Shown: positions 5,032 through 12,347 of the stretch, piece by piece
Layout of the letters: each line of letters begins with the position of its first letter
How positions within the stretch are numbered: the first letter of the stretch is position 1
NCBI GenBank assembly: GCA_017399225.1
Contig: JAFQEB010000069.1
Span: 1-12,372 of the forward strand
Direction: 5' to 3'
Length of the DNA stretch: 12,372 nt
Source of the DNA: Clostridia bacterium
GTDB taxonomy: Bacteria > Bacillota_A > Clostridia > Christensenellales > Aristaeellaceae
Made by a program: the position numbers and the translations under genes
Notes under the pieces: model-generated
Told to the model about the DNA's origin: nothing
The model's database searches: none
What the model saw: only the letters and a program-made list of their open reading frames with translations

Positions 5032-6195
5032 TTACCAGCCCATCAGCTTCCGCAGCTCCCTGGCCAGCTTCTCCGCGGCCTTGCCGTGGGTGGCGGCGGT
5101 GGGGTGCCAGTCGGCGGCATAGCCGTCAGCGGGGCTCTGCACGGAGAACTTCATGCTGGAGATGTTGGTATCGCCGGTCTCGGCGGTGTAGTCCGCCACG
5201 GCCTTGCTGACGGTGGGGTAGAGGCGGTCGCCCATGACGCCCAGGGTGCACAGGATGCGGGCGTCGGGGTTGTTCTTGCGCACGACCTTGAGGAACTCCA
5301 CATAAGCGGCGCGGTATTCCTCCTTGCGGTCGGCGTGGGTGAGGGTGTAGCTGTCGTCGTTGGTGCCCAGGTTGATGACGATCACGTCGGGCTCGTAGGC
5401 GGAGAAATCCCATTTGGTGGCAGCGGCGATCTTCTTCTGGTAGGTGCCGTAGGAGAAGCCCAGCTTCTCGTAGAACTTGGGCAGCTGCTGGGCGGTCACC
5501 TTCTCCTCGCCCGTGGCGGTGTAGCCGGAGATGACGCCGTAGCCGCTGATGGACACCATGCTGTAATCCGCGTCCAGCATCTCCGCCGTGCGGTAGGCAT
5601 AGGCGCGGGTCACGTCCTCGGTGGTGGTGGAGAAGTGGTGCTCGGCCACCTCGTCATCCACGCCGTAGCCGCAGGTGATGGAGTCGCCGATGAACTCGAT
5701 CTTGCGGGCCTTGGCCGGGGTGGGGCGGATGCCGGCAGGGTCATCCACACTGATGGCCTTCACGCCGCAGGTGGACATCGCCGTCTCGGACAGCTTCACG
5801 ATGCGCACCACCGCGTCCCGGGCGGTCTCCTCGGCCATGACGGTGTAGGTCTTTTCCTTGGCGTCGATCATGTCGTCCACCACGCGTACGCCGTCCACAT
5901 AGATGGCGATGCGCACCAGCTCGTCCCGCTTGCTGGGGTAGGCGTTGATATCGCCGGCGATGGTCACCTCGCACCGGCTGCCGTGGAAGGTGAACTCCGC
6001 GCCGGCGCCGGAGAAGCACAGCCAGAGAGAGTCCTTCAGCTGGTGGGTGCGACCCAGGGGCTTGACGTTTTCCCAGGTGGGGGTAAAGGTATTCATGGTG
6101 ATTTCCTCCTCATTGGTGATGGGCTCTGCCCAGGCGGCGCCCAGGGTGATGAGCAGCGCGAGGCTCATCAGCAGGATGCGGCGGATCAGCTTCAT
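5032..6195 (-). CDS. Secreted SGNH/GDSL acetylesterase, carbohydrate esterase family 2-like
   Basis: Likely removes acetyl groups from plant polysaccharide such as xylan or glucomannan. The 387-residue product starts with a signal peptide (MKLIRRILL, hydrophobic to about residue 19, cleavage likely after GAAWA at 23). A beta-sandwich jelly-roll domain (about 40-155) is followed by an SGNH hydrolase domain: GDSIT with nucleophile Ser172, GTND at 277-280, and DWHPTAATH with Asp362 and His364. Jelly roll before SGNH is the layout of family CE2. AGGAGG lies 8 nt before the ATG at 6195. A second AGGAGG lies 8 nt before an internal ATG at 6096, which would give a 354-residue form without signal peptide. 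It sits in an operon with a GH115 alpha-glucuronidase, which supports a side-chain-removing role. Confidence 0.87.
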   Translation of the reverse strand: MKLIRRILLMSLALLITLGAAWAEPITNEEEITMNTFTPTWENVKPLGRTHQLKDSLWLCFSGAGAEFTFHGSRCEVTIAGDINAYPSKRDELVRIAIYVDGVRVVDDMIDAKEKTYTVMAEETARDAVVRIVKLSETAMSTCGVKAISVDDPAGIRPTPAKARKIEFIGDSITCGYGVDDEVAEHHFSTTTEDVTRAYAYRTAEMLDADYSMVSISGYGVISGYTATGEEKVTAQQLPKFYEKLGFSYGTYQKKIAAATKWDFSAYEPDVIVINLGTNDDSYTLTHADRKEEYRAAYVEFLKVVRKNNPDARILCTLGVMGDRLYPTVSKAVADYTAETGDTNISSMKFSVQSPADGYAADWHPTAATHGKAAEKLARELRKLMGW

Positions 6196-6231
6196 CGTGT
6201 GTTCCTCCTGGTGTTGGGGTAGGTTTCGGGA

Positions 6232-7638
6232 TCATGCCTTGACGGGGATCCGGGCCTCGAGGGCCTTCAGCTTCGGGCGGGCCAGGAAGAAGTAGCACAG
6301 CATGTGTACCCCGAAGGTCAGCGCCCAGGAGAGGGGATAGGAGAGGTAGAGCACATCCAGCGAGCGGTTGTGCTCGAAGATCGTCATGATCCACACCACG
6401 CGGAACAGGCAGGCGCCGGTGAGGGAGACGATCATGGGCATGATGGAATAGCCGACGCCGCGCAGGCTGCCCACGATCACGTCCATCAGGCCGCACAGGC
6501 AGTACAGGGGTAGCATGTATTTCAGCCGGAGCATACCGTAGTCGATGACGGTCAGTAGCGAGTCGGGGTCAAAGGCGTTGGGGTCCTCCACATACAGGGA
6601 GAGCAGCGGGCGGCCGAAGAGGTACATCAGGTTGCCCATCACAAGGCCGATGACGGCCACCGTGCCCAGGCAGACAAATACGCTCCTGCGTACGCGGCGG
6701 ATCTGCCCTGCGCCCAGGTTCTGGCTGGCAAAGGTGAGGGAGGCCTGGTGGATGGCGTTCATGGAGGTGTAGCAGAAGCCCTCCAGGCTGCTGGCGGTGG
6801 AGTTGCCCGCCGTGGCAATGGTGCCGAAGGAGTTGATGGAGGACTGGATCAGCACGTTGGACACGGAGAAGAGGCTGCCCTGCAAGCCGGCGGGCAGGCC
6901 CACGCGGAGCACCAGCTTCAGCTGCTGGGGATAGATGCGCAGGGCGCGGATATCCAGGCGGATGCTGCTGTTGCTGCGCATGAGGCAGACAAGCACCAGC
7001 GTCGCGCTGATGATCTGGCTGGTGACGGTAGCGATGGCCACGCCCTCCACGTTCAGGCGGAAGCCGATGACCATGATCATGTTCAGGATCACGTTGGCCA
7101 CGCCGGCGATGGTCAGGTAGATCAGCGGGCGGCGGGTGTCGCCCACGGCGCGCAGGATGGAGGCGCCGAAGTTGTAGAGCATGTTGAAGGGCATACCCAG
7201 GAAGTAGATGCGCATGTACTTCGTTGCCAGCTCCAGCTCCGGGTTGCCCATCATGCGCAGCAGGGGCTCGCAGAAGATGAAGCCGCCCACGCCCACGATC
7301 AGGCCGCTGATGCCTGCGATGGAGATGGCCGTGTGTACGCCCCGGTGGACGGCGGCATGATCGCCTGCGCCGAAGGCCTTGGCCACGCAGACGCTGCCGC
7401 CCACGCTCAGGCCCATGAACACATTGACCAGCAGGTTGATCAGGGAGTTGGTGGAGCCCACTGCCGCCACGGCCTTTTCGGCCACGTCGCCGGAGAAGCG
7501 GCCCACGACCATCATGTCCGCTGCGTTGAAGAGCAGCTGCAGTATGCCCGAGGCGATCAGGGGCAGGGAGAACATGAGCACCTGGGGCAGAAGCGGGCCC
7601 CGGGTCATGTCCATTTCAAAGCGTCTTGCCTTTGCCAT
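6232..7638 (-). CDS. MATE-family multidrug/metabolite exporter
   Basis: A 468-residue membrane protein with about twelve hydrophobic segments in two similar halves. The MATE hallmarks are PLIASGILQLLFNAADMMVVG near the start, VGGSVCVAKAFGAGD after the second segment, and the second-half counterpart QASLTFASQNLGAGQ. Such proteins export cationic drugs or metabolites using a Na+ or H+ gradient; the substrate cannot be read from sequence. The start at 7638 has AAAGGAG about 10 nt upstream. Gaps of 31 bp to the GH115 gene and 36 bp to the esterase gene place it firmly in the operon. A transporter for sugar uptake would be expected here, so an exporter is a little surprising. It might export a toxic aromatic or sugar acid released from plant cell walls, but that is a guess. 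Confidence 0.93.
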   Translation of the reverse strand: MAKARRFEMDMTRGPLLPQVLMFSLPLIASGILQLLFNAADMMVVGRFSGDVAEKAVAAVGSTNSLINLLVNVFMGLSVGGSVCVAKAFGAGDHAAVHRGVHTAISIAGISGLIVGVGGFIFCEPLLRMMGNPELELATKYMRIYFLGMPFNMLYNFGASILRAVGDTRRPLIYLTIAGVANVILNMIMVIGFRLNVEGVAIATVTSQIISATLVLVCLMRSNSSIRLDIRALRIYPQQLKLVLRVGLPAGLQGSLFSVSNVLIQSSINSFGTIATAGNSTASSLEGFCYTSMNAIHQASLTFASQNLGAGQIRRVRRSVFVCLGTVAVIGLVMGNLMYLFGRPLLSLYVEDPNAFDPDSLLTVIDYGMLRLKYMLPLYCLCGLMDVIVGSLRGVGYSIMPMIVSLTGACLFRVVWIMTIFEHNRSLDVLYLSYPLSWALTFGVHMLCYFFLARPKLKALEARIPVKA

Positions 7639-7669
7639 GGATGGAAGACTCCTTTGTGATGAAGGTCGA

Positions 7670-10522
7670 TCACAGCAGTGTGCTTTCGGTCGGCCCCAGG
7701 TAGGTTTTGGGAAGAATGTGGGCAGCGGGGAAGATCAGGATGCGCTCCAGGCTGAGGTTGGGGTCCACCGCGCCGACGGTCAGCTCGTTGAGCCCCTTTT
7801 CACAGCGGATGTTCACCTTCACATTGCGGATGTGGTCGACCATGGCTGCGCACCAGCGGGGATCGCTGTTCTCGCCGGGACGGTAATCCGCCGGGACGCA
7901 GGTGACCAGCTGCCTCACGCCGTCGGGGCCGGTGAGGGTGCAGCGCATGGCGGTCAGGGGCTGCACGGGGCTGGTGGGGGTGAGCCAGAGCTCGCAGGCA
8001 TAGTCGCCGGTCTCCTCCGCCAGGAAGCGGTAGGTGAGGGCGGGGGCGTCCGCGTCGGGGGTGAAGGCGGCGGTGGTGGGGAAGACCTTCATCGCATTGC
8101 CGCTGCGGCCATAGCCCGGTAGCACCCGGAAGGCCGCGCCCTGTGCATCGTGCTTGTCACAGAAGTGGTGCGCCTCGATGGTGACGACCTTCTTCACGGG
8201 CATGTAGGCGGGCTTTTCGTTGGCGGGATGCCTGCGGGCGGAGACGTGCACCTCGACCACGCCGTCGTTGGCGCGGATGGTCAGCACGCAGCGCTGGGTC
8301 TCTTCGGTCAATTTGCTTCGATCGCAGGTGAGGGTGACGACGTCCATGTCGCAGGTGCTGCCCTTGCGGTCGGTGACGGTCAGCCAGTCGGCCTCGCCGG
8401 TGATCTCATAATCCAGCGTGCCCTTGCCGGCGTTGGCGATCTCGATCACAGCCTCCGTGACGCCGGCGTCGCAGAAGTCATCCACGGTGATCACCATGGG
8501 CCGGAAGTAGTTGCGGCCGCAGATGCGCTCCTCATCCGCCCGGGAGACGGACATGCGGGGCTCCTTCCAGGGGTAGACATAGGTGCGCAGGGGCAGCTTG
8601 CAGCCATCCTCGTTCCAGCCGGTGAAGCCGATGTGGGCCTCCTGCTCCATGCCGCGCCACTTGCCGCCGCGGAAGGCCGCGTACTCCTGGCAGAGGGCCT
8701 CGTCCTCCTTCATGTAGGCGGCGACCCGGTCGGCATGGACGTTGGCGATGGGGCGGGCCTGGGCTGCGTAGTGGGCGTTGAAGCCGGCGTCCAGGTGCAT
8801 GTCCAGCAGGTTGACGCTGGCCTTCACCGGCAGGTGGATCATGCTGTAGTAGGCGTCCGCCGCGGGCTGGATGAGGGTCTCGTAGATATCGATGCTGCGC
8901 TGCCAGAGCCGGGCGCCCAGGTCATACATGCGCTCGGCCTCTCCGCCGTGGCAGGGGTGGTAGACGCTGGCGTTCAGGGCCTCGGGGCGGCGCTTGCCGT
9001 TCATGTCGTACAGGCCGATAAGAACCTCCTCCACCTGGGCGCGCTCCTCGCCGGTCATGCCGGGGAAGGTCTCGCGGACGAAGTGCGTCACCCATTTGCG
9101 CCAGTTCAGCGCGTCGTGGCTGCCCCACTTGTCATAGTCATAGGCCAGGTCGAGGAACTGGTGCAGGCTGACCTCGTTGCCCTTCAGGTCACCGGTGTTG
9201 AGGATCCACACGTCCCGGATGCCATAGTCATAGGCCAGGCACATCTGCTCCCAGAGCTTGCTGAAGGGGGTGGAGGGCATCCACTCGTAGCTCACCGGGC
9301 CGCCGTGGTAGTCCACATGGTAATACATGCCCCAGCCGCAGTTGCGGGCCTTGAGGCTCTCGGTCATCTCCGGCGTGGGCAGGCTGCGCATGAAGCCGTG
9401 GTTGTCCTCGCAGAGCATGCAGACGGTGTTGCGAAGGCCCTCCCAGTCCTTGAGGCCCTGGACGGTCTCATTGCCGTAGAAGAAGGGCTCGACCTCCTTG
9501 TACAGCGCCAGCAGCCGGGGCTGATCCTTGCTCTTGGGGCCCGCGTGCTCCTGGATGAGGGCCTCCTGGGTGGTGATGACGTCCTTGAGGTACTCGATGT
9601 TGGCGCGAAGGCCGCTGTCCTCGCCCAGCATGGCGGAGTCCGCCTCGCCGCGCATACCGATGGTGATCAGGTGCTCGTACTTGCCGGAGCGCTTGAGGCC
9701 CTCGGCCCAGAAGCGGGTGATGCCGTCCCGGTTGCGCAGGAAGTTCCAGTCCGTGCCGAATTCCCCGCCCTTGCGGATGGAGTGCTTGAACTCCTCGCCC
9801 GCCCGCAGGCAGGGCTCGTGATGGCTGTTGCCTACCACGATGCCGTATTCATCCGCCAGCGCCTCGTTCAGGGAGCCGGGGCCATCCTCGCCGAAGACGG
9901 CGCTCCACATCGCCGGCCACATGTAATTGGCCTTCAGGCGCAGCAGCAGCTCGAAGACGTGGTCGTACATCTTGGCGTTGAAGCCGCCGAAGTGTACATT
10001 CGTCCAGGTACCGAAGCAGGGCCATTCGTCGTTGATGAACAAGCCGCGGTACTTGACGCTGGGCTCCTTCGACACGGTGCACAGGTCGTCCCCGAGGGTG
10101 ACGTTATCCTGGTGCAGGGGCTCGGCGTCGCCCCAGTAGGTCAGGGGAGAAACGCCGATGTAGCGGCTCAGCTCGAACATGCCGAACTCGGTGCCCCGCT
10201 TGTCAGAGCCCAGGATGACCAGATTGCCATCCACCTTAGCGATGGCATAGCACTCCCACTTGCCGCGGATCATCTCCGCCTGGGGGAGCTTGCCCTGGGC
10301 GATGAGGGCGTCGGCCAGGGGGCTGCAGCTGCCAGCCGGGCCCTGGCCCAGGGTCGCGCAGAGGATATGGGGTGCGTCCGGGGCGCTGTGCAGCAGGCCC
10401 GGCCTGACGCCGGTGACCTTCTCCACGTCCGCGATGACCTTGTGCGCCACGCGCTGCACGCCGGAGTGGGCGGAGCTTTCAACCACGAAGGGAAGGGCGA
10501 TACCGTTCTGGATCAGCTGCAT
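7670..10522 (-). CDS. Glycoside hydrolase family 115 alpha-glucuronidase
   Basis: Predicted to release (4-O-methyl-)glucuronic acid from xylan or its oligomers; GH115 enzymes, unlike GH67, also act on internal residues. The 950-residue length is that of a full family member. Conserved blocks seen in order: RGLFINDEWP (159-168), MWPAMW (201-206), GNSHHEP (231-237), GMRGEAD (289-295), CEDNHG (371-376), YYHVDYHGGP (400-409), NTGDLKGNE (442-450). From about residue 660 there are beta-rich C-terminal domains, one with features of a bacterial Ig-like fold. No signal peptide is present: the protein starts MQLIQNGIALPF, with GGGAGG upstream. It should therefore be cytoplasmic, acting on imported oligosaccharides. 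It lies second in the operon, between the phosphoesterase homologue and the MATE exporter. Confidence 0.92.
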   Translation of the reverse strand: MQLIQNGIALPFVVESSAHSGVQRVAHKVIADVEKVTGVRPGLLHSAPDAPHILCATLGQGPAGSCSPLADALIAQGKLPQAEMIRGKWECYAIAKVDGNLVILGSDKRGTEFGMFELSRYIGVSPLTYWGDAEPLHQDNVTLGDDLCTVSKEPSVKYRGLFINDEWPCFGTWTNVHFGGFNAKMYDHVFELLLRLKANYMWPAMWSAVFGEDGPGSLNEALADEYGIVVGNSHHEPCLRAGEEFKHSIRKGGEFGTDWNFLRNRDGITRFWAEGLKRSGKYEHLITIGMRGEADSAMLGEDSGLRANIEYLKDVITTQEALIQEHAGPKSKDQPRLLALYKEVEPFFYGNETVQGLKDWEGLRNTVCMLCEDNHGFMRSLPTPEMTESLKARNCGWGMYYHVDYHGGPVSYEWMPSTPFSKLWEQMCLAYDYGIRDVWILNTGDLKGNEVSLHQFLDLAYDYDKWGSHDALNWRKWVTHFVRETFPGMTGEERAQVEEVLIGLYDMNGKRRPEALNASVYHPCHGGEAERMYDLGARLWQRSIDIYETLIQPAADAYYSMIHLPVKASVNLLDMHLDAGFNAHYAAQARPIANVHADRVAAYMKEDEALCQEYAAFRGGKWRGMEQEAHIGFTGWNEDGCKLPLRTYVYPWKEPRMSVSRADEERICGRNYFRPMVITVDDFCDAGVTEAVIEIANAGKGTLDYEITGEADWLTVTDRKGSTCDMDVVTLTCDRSKLTEETQRCVLTIRANDGVVEVHVSARRHPANEKPAYMPVKKVVTIEAHHFCDKHDAQGAAFRVLPGYGRSGNAMKVFPTTAAFTPDADAPALTYRFLAEETGDYACELWLTPTSPVQPLTAMRCTLTGPDGVRQLVTCVPADYRPGENSDPRWCAAMVDHIRNVKVNIRCEKGLNELTVGAVDPNLSLERILIFPAAHILPKTYLGPTESTLL

Positions 10523-10565
10523 GGGGATACCTCCCGAATCATCATGTATTTTTGTTTGCCTTTGT

Positions 10566-11633
10566 TCAGTGTACGCTGGAGGAGAGCACCAGCATGGTGG
10601 CCGCCGGGCTGTTGAACAGGCGGAAGGGCGGCAGGGGGTAGATGGGGTTCACGTCCAGGCCGGGGCTGACGTGCTGCCACACGCCGCCGAGGTAGCCCAG
10701 CCCCTGCATCGTGGCGTCATCGGGGAAGAAGCCCTTGCCCGGCACATAGATGGGGCCGCCGCCGGGGAGCCGCCACTGCCCGCCCACATAGCCGCCCGCC
10801 AGCACGAGGGAGACGTTGTGCATGGAGAAGCGGGTCGTGGCGGGAACGGCCGCCTTGGCCCGGGCCACATAATCCCTCGTCAGGGGGTAGTGGGATACGG
10901 CGATCTGGATGTCCTTTGTGCCGATGGCGGCGATGGATTCCCGGATGCGGGCGATGCGCTCCAGCTGGTATTCGGCTGTGCGGCGCAGGGCAGCCTGATC
11001 GGCGGTGAGGTCGCCCACGGCGGCGTTCAGCGTGTCGAGCTGGTTGCGGTAGGCCATCTCGCTGCTGTCCAGGTTCAGGCTGTACAGGCTCTCGGGCACG
11101 AACCAGATCTTCGCCTTGCCCCGTTCAAAGCACACCGGCTCGTCCAGGATGGTGACGCCGGCGGCCTGCAGGGTGGCAGCCCAGTCCGCATAGGGGGAGA
11201 GGCTGGCATGGGCGCTGGTGGCATACAGGGGCGGATCCCCGGCCGAGGGCAGCAGCAGGATGGGGGTATCTTTCGGGAAGATCCCGATCAGATCCAGCAG
11301 GGGCTGCACATCGCCGGCCTTGCCCACCATGCCGCCGGAGAGCACCACACAGCTGAAGCTGCGGGAGGCGAGGGCCTTTTTCAGGGCGGACTGGTTCTCG
11401 CCGAGGGAGGCGCCGTTGAGGTCGGACAGATGCAGGATCGTCCAGTTCTCCAGATCGGAGGGGAGGTTGGTGACCGTTACATATTGCTTATCGTACTTTA
11501 CGGAATGGTTGAGGGCAAAGTTCCAGGTGGACAGCCCTGCCAGCAGGATCAGAAGCACGACGAGGAAGCCGATGAGGAATCCCCGGCCCCGGCGGGGCGC
11601 TTCGGAGAAGATGTATTGCTGACGACGCGCCAT
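10566..11633 (-). CDS. Membrane-anchored calcineurin-like phosphoesterase homologue, probably inactive (YkuE-like)
   Basis: A 355-residue protein with a short basic cytoplasmic start, one membrane anchor (about residues 19-36) and an outside domain whose layout follows YkuE-type metallophosphoesterases. The metal-binding motifs are changed: DxH is SDLNG (70-74), GD is SGG (99-101), GNH is SAGD (130-133), and GHTHGGQ is GGYVGGQ (280-286). SHYP (247-250) is kept, as are the family's downstream GQWRLP, YVPGKGFFP and PPFRLFN blocks. The homology is thus clear while most dinuclear metal ligands are lost. It has a GGAGGT site 9 nt before the ATG and is the first gene after the operon promoter. It may be a binding or scaffold protein rather than an enzyme; that is inference. 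The frame is intact, so it is not an ordinary pseudogene. Confidence 0.8.
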   Translation of the reverse strand: MARRQQYIFSEAPRRGRGFLIGFLVVLLILLAGLSTWNFALNHSVKYDKQYVTVTNLPSDLENWTILHLSDLNGASLGENQSALKKALASRSFSCVVLSGGMVGKAGDVQPLLDLIGIFPKDTPILLLPSAGDPPLYATSAHASLSPYADWAATLQAAGVTILDEPVCFERGKAKIWFVPESLYSLNLDSSEMAYRNQLDTLNAAVGDLTADQAALRRTAEYQLERIARIRESIAAIGTKDIQIAVSHYPLTRDYVARAKAAVPATTRFSMHNVSLVLAGGYVGGQWRLPGGGPIYVPGKGFFPDDATMQGLGYLGGVWQHVSPGLDVNPIYPLPPFRLFNSPAATMLVLSSSVH

Positions 11634-11667
11634 GGCAGCATGACCTCCGCATATTTTCTCAGCCTAT

Positions 11668-11696
11668 ATTATAGGACGAACGTCCGTGGATTACAA
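11668..11696 (-). promoter_or_regulatory. Sigma-A type promoter of the five-gene operon with a spacer palindrome
   Basis: On the minus strand, TTGTAA (11696-11691) and a perfect TATAAT (11673-11668) are separated by 17 nt. Transcription would start near 11661, giving a leader of about 28 nt with the ribosome site of the phosphoesterase homologue. The spacer holds the inverted repeat GGACG-2 nt-CGTCC (11674-11685), directly beside the -10 box and well placed to bind a repressor. No regulator gene is visible nearby. Confidence 0.72.
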
Positions 11697-11750
11697 GGGG
11701 CGTTGTAACAAATTCGGGGGGCAGACGGCCCTGCATTGCTGCCGCCGCGA

Positions 11751-11856
11751 GCCCTCTCAGTCACCTGCGGTGACAGCTCTCCCGGAGGGAGAGCCTTTTG
11801 GCCGTGTGGAGGTCCGTGTTTTCGTAGGGGCGACCATTGGTCGCCTGCCGTGCTGC
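11751..11856 (+). repeat. Composite intergenic repeat, copy A
   Basis: It begins with GCCCTCTCA, then hairpin GTCAC-5 nt-GTGAC (11760-11774) and hairpin GCTCTCCC-3 nt-GGGAGAGC (11776-11794), then CCTTTTGG. After a variable stretch comes GTAGGGGCGACCATTGGTCG (11824-11843), whose CGACCA-T-TGGTCG is a near-perfect palindrome. The same order of parts occurs inverted in copy B, so these parts form one unit. It looks like a small non-autonomous or REP/MITE-like element. Confidence 0.72.
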
Positions 11857-11980
11857 GGATTGGGACTGGTGGGAGGGGAGCGGATGACCCCGCATCCCCC
11901 GTTTTCCCTGTGAAACAAAAAAGACCGGGAGCCAATGCTTCCAGCCAAGAAGGGGAATATGCGTTCTTATCCACGATACC

Positions 11981-12009
11981 ATTATAGCACACTTGACGTG
12001 ATAATGCAA
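11981..12009 (-). promoter_or_regulatory. Isolated minus-strand promoter
   Basis: On the minus strand, TTGCAT (12009-12004), a 17-nt spacer and TATAAT (11986-11981) preceded by TGC. The -10 is perfect and the -35 is weak. Transcription would start near 11974. A T6 run at 11922-11917 follows a small stem (GGA/TCC plus GC/GC), so the transcript may be only about 55 nt unless it reads through to the operon. Confidence 0.5.
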
Positions 12010-12066
12010 GCAAATCTTTGATAATTTTTCGCATGGGGGTGAGGGCTTTCACGGCGTGGGGGCGGG

Positions 12067-12120
12067 CTCCCACCGTCATCGCCTGCGGCGATGCCACCTC
12101 CCTCGGGGAGGGAGGCTTTG
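12067..12120 (+). repeat. Double-hairpin repeat, copy C (short form)
   Basis: Two adjacent hairpins, CATCGC-5 nt-GCGATG (12077-12093) and CCTCCCT-5 nt-AGGGAGG (12097-12115), followed by CTTTGG. The order and the ending match the first part of copy A. No GTAGGGGCG palindrome follows in this orientation, so only the core is present. Confidence 0.6.
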
Positions 12121-12165
12121 GGCGTTGCCGCTGCCGGGTGGGTTCCTTTGCGGTAGTATGAACAT

Positions 12166-12269
12166 GCAGCAGCCGGGAGACCATTGGTCGCCCCTACGGG
12201 GATCTGGAGATCCGCACAGTCCAAAAGGCTCTCCCTTGGGGAGAGCTCCCGCGAAGCGGGTGAGAGGGC
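12166..12269 (-). repeat. Composite intergenic repeat, copy B (inverted)
   Basis: Read on the minus strand it starts GCCCTCTCA, then hairpin CCCGC-3 nt-GCGGG (12248-12260), hairpin GCTCTCCCC-2 nt-GGGAGAGC (12228-12246), CCTTTTGG, a variable stretch, and GTAGGGGCGACCAATGGT (12196-12179), running into a GC-rich CTGCTGC tail. It is the same composite as copy A in opposite orientation. The first hairpin has a different sequence but keeps its pairing, so structure is conserved more than sequence. Confidence 0.72.
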
Positions 12270-12297
12270 ATAACCGCCCGCGTCCCCCGCCCACGAT

Positions 12298-12345
12298 GCC
12301 CTCTCCGTCACTTCGTGACACCTCCCCCGCAAAGGGGGAGGCTAA
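12298..12345 (+). repeat. Double-hairpin repeat, copy D (short form)
   Basis: GCCCTCTCC, then hairpin GTCAC-3 nt-GTGAC (12307-12319), then hairpin CCTCCCCC-5 nt-GGGGGAGG (12321-12341), then CTAAAT. The GTCAC/GTGAC arms are identical to those of copy A. It lacks the palindromic part within the window. Confidence 0.65.
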
Positions 12346-12347
12346 AT

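Noticed and set aside
4738..6222. Long plus-strand frame of 494 residues.
   Set aside because: It is antisense to the methyltransferase and esterase genes, is rich in Gly, Ala, Val and His without domain features, and is an artefact of high GC3 on the minus strand.
8150..10615. Long plus-strand frame of 821 residues.
   Set aside because: It is antisense to the clear GH115 gene and of low complexity (Val, Ala, Gly, Leu, His). The GH115 motifs settle the coding strand.
10260..11708. Plus-strand frame of 482 residues.
   Set aside because: It is antisense to the phosphoesterase homologue and the start of GH115, with low-complexity composition and no ribosome site.
11993..12030. Plus-strand promoter from TTGACG at 11993.
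   Set aside because: The nearest -10-like hexamer lies more than 20 nt away, and no gene follows within a short distance.
11669..12184. Minus-strand frame of 171 residues over the intergenic region.
   Set aside because: It runs through the hairpin repeats and the operon promoter and has no protein-like features.
11751..12345. A CRISPR array.
   Set aside because: The repeats vary in sequence, occur in both orientations and have irregular spacing; there are no uniform spacers or cas genes.
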